From an uncultured Bacilli bacterium (lineage in GTDB: Bacteria; Bacillota_I; Bacilli_A; RF39; UBA660): a stretch of DNA of 6,308 nt. This document shows positions 1 through 5,761 of this stretch, piece by piece. The notes beneath the pieces were generated by a model. That model did no database searches. It was not told where the DNA came from and saw nothing but the letters and a program-made list of their open reading frames with translations. Every line of letters starts with the position of its first letter. The stretch's first letter is position 1. The position numbers were made by a program, and so were the translations under genes. The stretch is taken from positions 1-6,308 of the forward strand of contig CALVVC010000060.1 in assembly GCA_944363755.1 (NCBI GenBank), written 5' to 3'.

Positions 1-2
1 TC

Positions 3-1313
3 TATATATTTCTAGCATTAATTGGAAGTTTTTCTAATACAGAAATATTTAATCCTACAAGAGATAAATACTATTTAATAGTCTTAATGAAAATGAGGTC
101 GAAAGATTATATTATTCCTAACTTTATTTATTTTTTAGGAAGTACTGTTATAGGACAATTAGTATCTTTAATTCTATTATTCTTTAATGTTATTACTTGG
201 TATCAAGCCTTAATGTTAGTATTATTTACTGTGAGTGTTAAGTCAATTGGCGTAGCATTCTATTTCTATCGCATGAAAAAGAAAAATATCATTATAAATG
301 AGAATAAACCTAAGTCTTGGACTTTATACTTTGGTTTAATAATATCACTACTATTAATAGGTTATTTATTACCATACTTTAATTTAGTTATACCAGTTAA
401 TGTTTTCTATGTAGTTTTTGTTATTATTTTAATACTTGGAATAGTATGTCTTAGAAAAGTATTAACTTATAATAATTATCAATATTTATGTAAAGAATTA
501 TTAAAGCATAATAATATCTTTGTTACTAATAATTCTAATAATACGGAATTAATTACTAAAACTAGTAGGGAACAGATAACTTTAGATAAAGGTATAACTA
601 GTGATAAGAGTGGTTTTGCTTACTTCCATGATTTATTTGTTAAAAGACATAGAAAACTCTTAATTGATAGTGCTAAAAAAACGACTATGTTTATCTTGAT
701 AATAGGAATAGTTTTAGGAATACTTATATTCTTTATTCCTGCCTTAAAACAAGGTATTAATACATTTGCTTTATTACTTTTACCTTACATGTTATTCTTA
801 ATGTATTTTATTAATACTGGTAAAAATATTACTAATGCTATGTTTATGAACTGTGATCATTCTATGTTATTCTATAGGTTTTATAGGGAACCTAAGATAG
901 TTTTATCTTTATTTAAAGAAAGACTTAAAACTGTAATAGTTATTAACTTATTACCAACTACAGTTCTTGCTCTAGTCCTAGCGATACTTTTATATTTAAG
1001 TGGGGGGACTACTAATCCAATAAATTATATAATTATAATACTATCAATTATTTCAATGTCTATATTCTTTTCTATTCATAACTTAGTCTTATATTATTTA
1101 CTACAACCTTATAATATTGGAATGGAAATGAAAAGTACTACTTATACAATTGCAAGTTTAATAACTTATTGGGCATGTTACTATATTTCAAAAATAGAAG
1201 TATCTACATTTATCTTTGGAATCATTATGATAATCTTTGTAATACTTTATTCTATAATATCTTTAATTTTAATATATTACTATGCCCCTAAAACATTTAA
1301 ATTAAAGAGTTAA
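3..1313 (+). CDS. ABC-2 type exporter permease-like polytopic membrane protein, 5' partial
   Basis: The frame is open to the left edge: 28 sense codons precede the first in-frame ATG (87), which has no Shine-Dalgarno. The gene therefore starts outside the window, and bases 1-2 belong to the preceding codon. The visible 436 codons encode an integral membrane protein. Counting from the Met at 87, there are about four hydrophobic segments in residues 12-122, a polar, probably cytoplasmic stretch at 123-195, then about six more between 200 and 400. The motif NCDHSMLFYRFYREP near residues 254-268, followed by an amphipathic segment and a long TM helix, resembles large ABC-2 permeases of Firmicutes that carry a conserved CD-x-S-L-x-x-Y-x-F-Y-R stretch. 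This was judged from memory of the family, not a search. The protein probably pairs with an ATPase encoded upstream. The substrate cannot be told. It ends in TAA just before a shared terminator and converges on the AlbA_2 gene. Confidence 0.72.
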   Translation, partial: YIFLALIGSFSNTEIFNPTRDKYYLIVLMKMRSKDYIIPNFIYFLGSTVIGQLVSLILLFFNVITWYQALMLVLFTVSVKSIGVAFYFYRMKKKNIIINENKPKSWTLYFGLIISLLLIGYLLPYFNLVIPVNVFYVVFVIILILGIVCLRKVLTYNNYQYLCKELLKHNNIFVTNNSNNTELITKTSREQITLDKGITSDKSGFAYFHDLFVKRHRKLLIDSAKKTTMFILIIGIVLGILIFFIPALKQGINTFALLLLPYMLFLMYFINTGKNITNAMFMNCDHSMLFYRFYREPKIVLSLFKERLKTVIVINLLPTTVLALVLAILLYLSGGTTNPINYIIIILSIISMSIFFSIHNLVLYYLLQPYNIGMEMKSTTYTIASLITYWACYYISKIEVSTFIFGIIMIIFVILYSIISLILIYYYAPKTFKLKS

Positions 1314-1353
1314 AAAGTCAATGGAGTTATAACAATTCCCATTGACCATTTTT
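1311..1353. terminator. Bidirectional intrinsic terminator between convergent genes
   Basis: The arms GTCAATGG (1317-1324) and CCATTGAC (1339-1346) are perfect 8-bp complements around a 14-nt loop. On the minus strand the stem is followed directly by five T (plus-strand A at 1312-1316). On the plus strand five T follow after a 2-nt gap (1349-1353). It can therefore serve both the membrane-protein gene and the minus-strand gene. The right arm lies inside the last codons of the minus-strand gene (encoding Gly-Gln-Trp-Glu), and that gene's TAA stop lies in the loop. Confidence 0.8.
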
Positions 1354-2646
1354 GTTTGAACCAATTCTATTAATAACATTTTTATTCTTTAAGTCTTTTA
1401 AGTTTCTAGCAACAGTAGTGATGTTTATTCCTAATTTATCACTTATTTCTTTTTGAGTTATTCTACTATTTTTTCTTATTAACTTCAAAATATTTTCTTG
1501 TGTTTCAGATAATGAGTAAATATTATTATCTACTGATTTTGGTATATTAACTAGAGTTTTAGAAGTTCTAAATTTAAAATTAACTCTGATAAAATTATCA
1601 CTAAACTCATAAACATCTTTGCTATATGATTTTAAAATTCTAATAATACCTGTTCCTAATTGTTCAACTAATTCTAAATCTTTAAATACTCTCATTAATT
1701 CTGGATGAGTTGGTGCAGAAAACCCTTTTAAAAAATCAGTCTTTGATACGTGAAGGGGTAATCCTCCTGTTGATGAGATTGAAATATGGTCATTAAATAT
1801 TTCAAATTTGGGTGGATATTCTCTTTCCCATAGTGTGTGAACAAAAGCATTGGTAATTGCTTCTTTGACTGAAATGTTATCAAACATTTTAATCTCTTTC
1901 CTATCTTCACTAGTTATTTTAGTGAAAGTTTTATTAACTTGTTCAAACTTATTAATGACATTTTTAGCAGCTTTAATTAAGCAACAATAACCATATTCTT
2001 CATTTTCAATCAAATCATAGGCATCATTACCGGAATATGTTGCAACTTTTATAGAGATATCATTATTATCAGCCAAAAGATATGCAAGATAATTATATTT
2101 ACCATCATCCATTACAAGCCCTAATTGGTTTAAAAAGTTATCATTTATCTTATATTTCTTTTCTTCATAATATATTTTTAATTGAGAAAAAGTTAAATTT
2201 TGGGTTGGGGATACAATATTTTTAAGAGAATTTCTGGTCCTTTTAGAAAATAATTCTTCAATTTGTTTTTGACTCATAGGCTCACAAGAACTTCCAATTC
2301 TAATAAAGCATCCTTCAGGTGTCATTCCCTTTTTTCTTACATAATATGGTTTTTCATTACCACTGGCAATTATAATATGTAAATATTTTTTATCGTCATG
2401 TTCTTTTACTTCTATGTCATATAATCCAACTGTAGCGGGTAAAATATTATTTTTTATTCTATCTTTTATTTGTAATTGCATATCGTCAATGTTTTCATTT
2501 ATACCAACTACATTACCATTATCGGATATACCAATATACAAATTACCACCATTGGCATTTAAAAAACTAATTATTTCCTTTTCTAATTTGTCATTTAATA
2601 TTTCTTTAAATTCATTTCTTGAATCTTCTATAAAATCAATCATCAT
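1327..2646 (-). CDS. AlbA_2 (Schlafen-like) domain / GHKL-like ATPase / winged-helix putative regulator, COG2865 type
   Basis: Three parts are visible in 439 aa. Residues ~9-125 match the AlbA_2 / Schlafen-like nucleic-acid-binding fold: an N-x-EFKE start, then LNANGGNLYIGISDNG and a C-terminal EGCFIRIGSS-type strand. Residues ~259-350 match the HATPase_c_4-type region, with EAITNAFVH (N-box Glu and Asn) and EQLGTGIIRI. Residues ~379-439 form a winged helix (ETQENILKLIRKNSRITQKEISDKLG, then a recognition helix starting TTVARNL). Known relatives are putative DNA-binding regulators common in genomic islands and poorly characterised, so no specific target can be assigned. Two ATGs are adjacent (2646 and 2643). 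GGAGG at 2657-2653 lies 6 nt upstream of the first and 9 nt upstream of the second, so either is possible. The canonical HRDY after the N-box is changed to HTLWERE, so ATP binding is not assured. C-ending codons (TCC, ACC, CCC, GCC) seem commoner than in neighbours, hinting at separate ancestry. Confidence 0.85.
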   Translation of the reverse strand: MMIDFIEDSRNEFKEILNDKLEKEIISFLNANGGNLYIGISDNGNVVGINENIDDMQLQIKDRIKNNILPATVGLYDIEVKEHDDKKYLHIIIASGNEKPYYVRKKGMTPEGCFIRIGSSCEPMSQKQIEELFSKRTRNSLKNIVSPTQNLTFSQLKIYYEEKKYKINDNFLNQLGLVMDDGKYNYLAYLLADNNDISIKVATYSGNDAYDLIENEEYGYCCLIKAAKNVINKFEQVNKTFTKITSEDRKEIKMFDNISVKEAITNAFVHTLWEREYPPKFEIFNDHISISSTGGLPLHVSKTDFLKGFSAPTHPELMRVFKDLELVEQLGTGIIRILKSYSKDVYEFSDNFIRVNFKFRTSKTLVNIPKSVDNNIYSLSETQENILKLIRKNSRITQKEISDKLGINITTVARNLKDLKNKNVINRIGSNKNGQWELL

Positions 2647-2652
2647 CTCAGT

Positions 2653-2657
2653 CCTCC
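2653..2657 (-). promoter_or_regulatory. Shine-Dalgarno GGAGG of the AlbA_2 gene
   Basis: On the minus strand GGAGG is followed by ACTGAG and then two tandem ATG codons. Spacing is 6 nt to the first ATG and 9 nt to the second, both usable. It confirms that translation begins at 2646 or 2643. Confidence 0.8.
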
Positions 2658-2663
2658 AATATT

Positions 2664-2693
2664 ATTATAATACTTTTATTTAATTATATGCAA
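2664..2693 (-). promoter_or_regulatory. Candidate promoter of the AlbA_2 gene
   Basis: On the minus strand a TATAAT hexamer (2669-2664) lies 18 nt downstream of TTGCAT (2693-2688), which matches only the TTG of the -35 consensus. The start would fall near 2657, placing the SD at the very 5' end of an ~11-nt leader, which is unusual. A second TATAAT lies at 2688-2683 but has no decent -35. In such AT-rich DNA chance matches are frequent, so this is tentative. Confidence 0.3.
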
Positions 2694-2733
2694 TAATAAT
2701 GCAATAATAATGCAATAATAATGCAATAAAAAT
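2690..2733. repeat. Four tandem copies of an 11-bp repeat (GCAATAATAAT)
   Basis: Units at 2690-2700, 2701-2711 and 2712-2722 are identical. The fourth (2723-2733) has one T-to-A change (GCAATAAAAAT). The period of 11 bp is close to one helical turn, so any protein recognising the unit would meet it on the same face of the DNA. The array lies in the divergent spacer, 44 bp upstream of the AlbA_2 start and 38 bp upstream of the -35 of the GntR operon. On the minus strand each unit junction reads TTGCAT, part of a weak -35-like element. It could be an operator array or simple replication slippage. The sequence does not decide. Confidence 0.9.
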
Positions 2734-2770
2734 ATTATTTTAGTATCAAATATTAATTTGGCATTTTTAC

Positions 2771-2799
2771 TTGACATTAACATACATTTGCTGTATAAC
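2771..2799 (+). promoter_or_regulatory. Sigma-A-type promoter of the GntR-ABC operon
   Basis: A perfect -35 TTGACA (2771-2776) is followed by a 17-bp spacer and TATAAC (2794-2799), five of six matches to the -10 consensus. The transcription start is expected near 2806, inside the palindrome at 2800-2819, giving a leader of only ~20-30 nt before the GntR coding region. Confidence 0.85.
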
Positions 2800-2819
2800 T
2801 GTATTAATTAAGTAATACA
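2800..2819. promoter_or_regulatory. Palindromic operator, probable GntR/YtrA autoregulatory site
   Basis: TGTATTA (2800-2806) and TAATACA (2813-2819) are perfect complements. The central 6 bp are also symmetric except for one pair (2807/2812), making a 20-bp palindrome with a single mismatched pair. It starts one base after the -10 and covers the predicted +1, the expected position for a repressor site. YtrA-subfamily GntR repressors are known to bind similar inverted repeats in front of their own operons. The half-site is also nearly repeated directly, CTGTATAA then CTGTATTA at 2791-2806, overlapping the -10. Binding by the adjacent regulator is inferred. Confidence 0.7.
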
Positions 2820-2825
2820 AAAGAG

Positions 2826-3194
2826 GTGATAATTATAAGTTATGTTTTTGATAATGATAAACCTATCTATTTACAACTAGAAGAAATAATTAAAAAAGAG
2901 ATATTTAAAGGAGAGTTATTACCTAGTAGTAAAATACCTTCTGTTCGTGACTTTGCCCTTAAATATCAAGTAAATCCTAATACAATGCAGAAAGCATTAC
3001 AAGGTTTAGAAGAAGAGGGATTTATTTATACAGTTAGAACTAGTGGTAAATATGTTACTGATAATAGAGAGTTTATCTTAAAAGAGAAAAGGTTACTTGC
3101 AAAAAGTCTATATCAAGATTTTATTAATAATTTAAAATCTTTAGGATATAGTGATAGTGATATTAAGAAAATATTAAAGGAGAGTGAAATTTAA
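2826..3194 (+). CDS. GntR-family transcriptional repressor, YtrA subfamily
   Basis: This short regulator has an N-terminal GntR winged helix and only a brief helical tail, as in the YtrA subfamily. Counting from the GTG at 2826, residues 13-78 carry PIYLQLEEIIKKEI, then IPSVRDFA and the recognition-helix region VNPNTMQKALQGLEEEGFI, and the wing (VRTSGKYV). Residues ~80-122 are charged, helical and probably dimerising. The known role of such proteins is repression of an adjacent ABC transporter operon, and this gene leads one. The start is odd. The GTG at 2826 lies inside the Shine-Dalgarno AGAGGTGAT (2822-2830), and no in-frame ATG or TTG exists before the domain. Translation may really begin at a rare ATT (2832) or ATA (2835), 5-8 nt past the GAGG. 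A stop at 2805 excludes an earlier start. The stop codon overlaps the next gene's ATG (TAATG). Confidence 0.93.
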   Translation: MIIISYVFDNDKPIYLQLEEIIKKEIFKGELLPSSKIPSVRDFALKYQVNPNTMQKALQGLEEEGFIYTVRTSGKYVTDNREFILKEKRLLAKSLYQDFINNLKSLGYSDSDIKKILKESEI

Positions 3195-3889
3195 TGGCTT
3201 TATTAGAAGTTAATCATATAACTAAAAGTTATGGTAATAATATAGTTTTAGATGATGTTACTTTTAGCATTCCTAAAGGTAAGATTGTAGGACTTTTAGG
3301 ACCAAATGGAAGTGGTAAGACTACTCTTATTAAATTAATAAATGATTTATTAAAAGAAGACGATGGGACTATTAAAGTAGAAGGACTAGACCTTGGAGTT
3401 GAAACTAAAAAGTTAATTTCTTATTTACCAGATAAAAACTACTTAAATAATAATATGACAGTATTAGAATTACTTAATTATTTTAAAGACTTTTATCTTG
3501 ACTTTAGAATAGATAAAGCGAAAGAGTTAATAAGTAAGTTAGGACTTGATTTAAATCAAAAACTTAAAACAATGTCTAAAGGTACTAAAGAAAAAGTACA
3601 ATTAATCCTTGTTATGAGTAGGAAAGCTAAACTTTATATTTTAGATGAACCTATTGGGGGAATAGATCCTGCAGCAAGAGATTATATTATTAATACAATT
3701 CTTACTAATTTTAGTGATGATGCATCACTACTTATATCAACTCACTTAATTAGTGATTTAGAAAAAGTTTTAGATGAAGTAATATTTTTAAAAAATGGTA
3801 AAGTTGTAAGAAGTGGTAGTACAGATTATATTAGAAAAGAAACTAAAATGTCTATTAATGATTTATTTAGGGAGGAATTCAAATGTTAG
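3194..3889 (+). CDS. ABC transporter ATP-binding protein (YtrB-like exporter ATPase)
   Basis: The protein is a complete nucleotide-binding domain of 231 aa. Walker A GPNGSGKT is at 36-43. The signature motif is the divergent MSKGTKEK (127-134) in place of LSGGQ. Walker B YILDEP ends at 153, followed by D-loop GGIDPAA (155-161) and the H-loop His in STH (184). The usual Q-loop glutamine is replaced: the segment reads SYLPDKNYL (76-84), a form I associate with YtrB-type exporters next to YtrA regulators. It should form a homodimer on the cytoplasmic face of the permease encoded next and power export of an unknown substrate. ATG 3194 shares one base with the GntR stop and has an SD (AAAGGAGA, 3176-3183). 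It overlaps the permease gene by 7 nt, so the three genes are translationally coupled under the promoter at 2771. Confidence 0.95.
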   Translation: MALLEVNHITKSYGNNIVLDDVTFSIPKGKIVGLLGPNGSGKTTLIKLINDLLKEDDGTIKVEGLDLGVETKKLISYLPDKNYLNNNMTVLELLNYFKDFYLDFRIDKAKELISKLGLDLNQKLKTMSKGTKEKVQLILVMSRKAKLYILDEPIGGIDPAARDYIINTILTNFSDDASLLISTHLISDLEKVLDEVIFLKNGKVVRSGSTDYIRKETKMSINDLFREEFKC

Positions 3890-4674
3890 GTAAACTATTA
3901 AAATATGATTTTAAAAATCTTTACAAAACTTTACTACCAATATATTTAATTACTATAGTTATTACTATATTAACAGTTATTTTAAATAATCTATCTGATA
4001 CTTCTAATTTATTTTCAACATTAAATGCTCTTATGACATTAAGTTATGTTGTAATATTAATGGTATTAGTTGTTGGGACATTCTTCTTAAGTATTAGAGA
4101 CTTTTATTTAGACTTTGCAACTGAAAGGGGTTATTTAATTAATACTTTACCTGTTAAGAAAAGTATGATAATAACATCTAAATTTATAACAGGTATAACT
4201 ACTATGATTACAAGTATTGTAGTTATGTTTATATCTATTATAATACTAATAATTGCTAATGGAGAGTGGACTAGTTTTGTAAGTGATATTACTAATTTAT
4301 TTAAGTATATACCAACTGATGCAGTAATTATGTTAATATTAATGATAGTTCTTATTATAGTAGACTATATCTCAGGACTTGCTGTGTGTTTCTTATCTAT
4401 TGCTTTAGGACAGTTAAAGAATACTAATAAACTAGGTTTTAGTTTTATTGCATACATAATCCTTTATATTATTTATCAGATGTATTTTACTTTTTCTCTA
4501 ATCTTTATAGGTACAATATGTCCTGATTTTGTAAATAGACTAGATAGTGAAATAACGGTTATATCATCAGTTAATATCTTATTTGGTATACTAATAGGAC
4601 TAGTAATTATTATTACAGCGATAATTACTCCTATAACTAATTACATTTTAAAAAATAAGCTTAATTTAGAGTAG
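3883..4674 (+). CDS. ABC-2 type transporter permease
   Basis: This 263-aa membrane protein has about six hydrophobic helices, at roughly residues 16-36, 50-72, 105-127, 145-170, 184-206 and 230-252. This is the usual size and layout of a half-transporter permease of the ABC-2 type. Between helices 2 and 3 the stretch DFYLDFATERGYLINTLPVKKSMIITSK resembles the conserved cytoplasmic coupling region (D/E-x-GYL-x-x-TLPV) of Firmicute permeases linked to GntR regulators. It probably dimerises and works with the ATPase just upstream. The substrate may be a peptide, a lipid-targeting antibiotic or an envelope component, but nothing in the sequence decides. GGGAGG (3870-3875) gives a strong SD 7 nt before ATG. 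The TAG stop lies inside the stem of the following terminator. Confidence 0.9.
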   Translation: MLGKLLKYDFKNLYKTLLPIYLITIVITILTVILNNLSDTSNLFSTLNALMTLSYVVILMVLVVGTFFLSIRDFYLDFATERGYLINTLPVKKSMIITSKFITGITTMITSIVVMFISIIILIIANGEWTSFVSDITNLFKYIPTDAVIMLILMIVLIIVDYISGLAVCFLSIALGQLKNTNKLGFSFIAYIILYIIYQMYFTFSLIFIGTICPDFVNRLDSEITVISSVNILFGILIGLVIIITAIITPITNYILKNKLNLE

Positions 4675-4699
4675 TGAACTTAATCACTACTTTTCTTTT
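4671..4699 (+). terminator. Intrinsic terminator of the GntR-ABC operon
   Basis: GTAGTGA (4671-4677) pairs perfectly with TCACTAC (4684-4690) around a 6-nt loop. An A-T pair extends it to 8 bp, and TTTTCTTTT (4691-4699) follows. The permease stop codon TAG (4672-4674) is part of the left arm, so coding and termination signals are merged. Confidence 0.85.
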
Positions 4700-4713
4700 G
4701 ACCTAAATTCCTG

Positions 4714-4719
4714 TATAAT
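4714..4719 (+). promoter_or_regulatory. -10 element of the arsC-like/rnc operon promoter
   Basis: A consensus TATAAT preceded directly by TG lies at 4714-4719, putting the start near 4726. The -35 is unclear. TTGACC (4698-4703) is only 10 bp upstream, too close for a sigma-70-type promoter. At 17-bp spacing the hexamer is TTTTCT (4691-4696), which overlaps the terminator T tract. The site fits a new transcript beginning right after the terminator. Confidence 0.6.
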
Positions 4720-4741
4720 AAGTATGGAAAGAGGGATTATT

Positions 4742-5101
4742 ATGTATTTATTTCTAGAATATCCTAAGTGTAGTACTTGTAAGAAAGCAAAAAAGTTTTT
4801 AGATGATAATAATATTAAATATATTGATAGAAATATAGTAACTGATAATCCTACTAAAGAGGAATTAGAAAAATTTTTAAAACTTAGTGGTAAAGATATA
4901 AAAAGTTTCTTTAATACTAGTGGTAATTTATATAAAGAACTACATTTAAAAGATAAATTATCTAATATGACTTTAGATGAAAAGAAAGAGTTATTATCAA
5001 GTAATGGTATGCTTGTTAAAAGACCACTTTTAGTGGGAGAAACTATTGTTTTAATTGGCTTTAAAGAAGATATATGGAAAGAAGTGATACTTAATGGATG
5101 A
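4742..5101 (+). CDS. ArsC/Spx/YusI-like thioredoxin-fold protein
   Basis: This 119-aa protein belongs to the arsenate reductase-like (ArsC/Spx/MgsR, COG1393) family. It opens with the thioredoxin-fold beta strand and YPKCSTCKKAKKFL, giving a CxxC pair (Cys10, Cys13). A middle FNTSGNLYKEL segment (57-67) and the cis-proline-type KRPLLVG (93-99, Arg94-Pro95) follow, as usual for the YusI/YffB-like branch. It lacks the longer C-terminal tail of B. subtilis Spx (131 aa), so a role as an RNA-polymerase-binding regulator is not supported. A cytoplasmic thiol oxidoreductase is likelier, and arsenate reduction is unproven. I place the start at 4742 and not at the in-frame ATG at 4724. The latter lies upstream of the predicted transcription start, whereas AGAGGG (4730-4735) is a good SD 6 nt before 4742. 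The TGA stop overlaps rnc by 8 nt, so the two are coupled. Confidence 0.9.
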   Translation: MYLFLEYPKCSTCKKAKKFLDDNNIKYIDRNIVTDNPTKEELEKFLKLSGKDIKSFFNTSGNLYKELHLKDKLSNMTLDEKKELLSSNGMLVKRPLLVGETIVLIGFKEDIWKEVILNG

Positions 5102-5759
5102 GTTATTTAAAAAACTTAATATAATACCTAAAGATATGAGATTATATGAAATAGCATTTTCTCATTCATCTTATGCTAATGAACATAGAGCTAAAAAAGA
5201 TTATGAACGTTTAGAATTCTTGGGAGATGCTGTAGTTGATCTTGTTATGGCTGATTATTTATATCGTAATCATGATGAGAATGAAGGGACAATGACTAAA
5301 GTGCGTGCTAGTTATGTATGTGAGAATGCTTTATATGAATATTCTTTAGATTTAGGACTTAATAATTACATTAAAGTTGGACATGGAGAAGAGTTAAATG
5401 GAGGTAAACATAAAAAAGCGATAGTCGCAGATATATTTGAATCTTTAATGGGAGCGATTTATTTAGATCTTGGATACACTACTGTAAGAAAAGTCATTTT
5501 AAATATTATTGTTCCTTATGTAACTAATCCTACTATATCATTTTTCTCTGATTATAAATCTGCTTTACAAGAAGCAGTACAGACTACTAAGAAAAGTCTA
5601 TATTATGAATTAGTAGAAGAGAGTGGCCCTTCTCATGATAAAACATTTAAAATGCAAGTAAGGGTTGATGGTATTATTTATGGAGAAGGTGTTGGTAGTA
5701 GTAAAAAAGAAGCAGAACAAAATGCTGCGAAAAGTGCTTTGGAGAAGCTTGCTATATAA
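5094..5759 (+). CDS. rnc: Ribonuclease III
   Basis: RNase III cuts double-stranded RNA in rRNA precursors, some mRNAs and antisense duplexes in the cytoplasm. The catalytic domain carries the family signature ERLEFLGDAV (38-47), with Glu38, Glu41 and Asp45. The second metal-binding pair is Asp113 and Glu116 in ADIFESLMGAIYLD, matching E. coli E38/E41/D45/D114/E117 almost exactly in number. A C-terminal dsRNA-binding domain spans ~153-221, starting DYKSALQE and ending with GVGSSKKEAEQNAAKSALEKL. The 221-aa length is typical and all active-site residues are present. ATG 5094 lies 8 nt inside the ArsC-like gene with only a weak purine-rich SD, so translation probably depends on coupling. Neither acpP/plsX upstream nor smc downstream, the common Firmicute neighbours of rnc, is present here. 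Confidence 0.98.
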   Translation: MDELFKKLNIIPKDMRLYEIAFSHSSYANEHRAKKDYERLEFLGDAVVDLVMADYLYRNHDENEGTMTKVRASYVCENALYEYSLDLGLNNYIKVGHGEELNGGKHKKAIVADIFESLMGAIYLDLGYTTVRKVILNIIVPYVTNPTISFFSDYKSALQEAVQTTKKSLYYELVEESGPSHDKTFKMQVRVDGIIYGEGVGSSKKEAEQNAAKSALEKLAI

Positions 5760-5761
5760 TT

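Noticed and set aside
1728..1910. Minus-strand open frame of 60 codons
   Set aside because: It is out of frame inside the AlbA_2 ATPase region, has no family resemblance and no reason to be translated.
2414..2683. Plus-strand open frame of 89 codons
   Set aside because: It lies antisense to the well-supported AlbA_2 gene, has no SD and encodes a low-complexity hydrophobic peptide typical of a reverse-complement shadow.
2747..2760. Small inverted repeat CAAAT-ATTA-ATTTG upstream of the GntR promoter
   Set aside because: Five-bp arms of nearly pure A/T are expected by chance in such AT-rich DNA, and no T tract or position argues for function.
4698..4719. TTGACC and TATAAT as a matched promoter pair
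   Set aside because: The spacer is only 10 bp, far below the 16-18 bp needed, so only the -10 is called.
4724..4741. Upstream in-frame ATG for the ArsC-like gene
   Set aside because: It lies at or before the predicted transcription start and has no SD. The six extra residues contain the real SD and are not part of the fold.
5099..5113. Possible read-through of TGA as Trp (Mycoplasma-type code), adding a few residues to the ArsC-like protein
   Set aside because: All Trp codons checked in the window are TGG and the protein is already complete at the TGA, so the standard code is the simpler reading.
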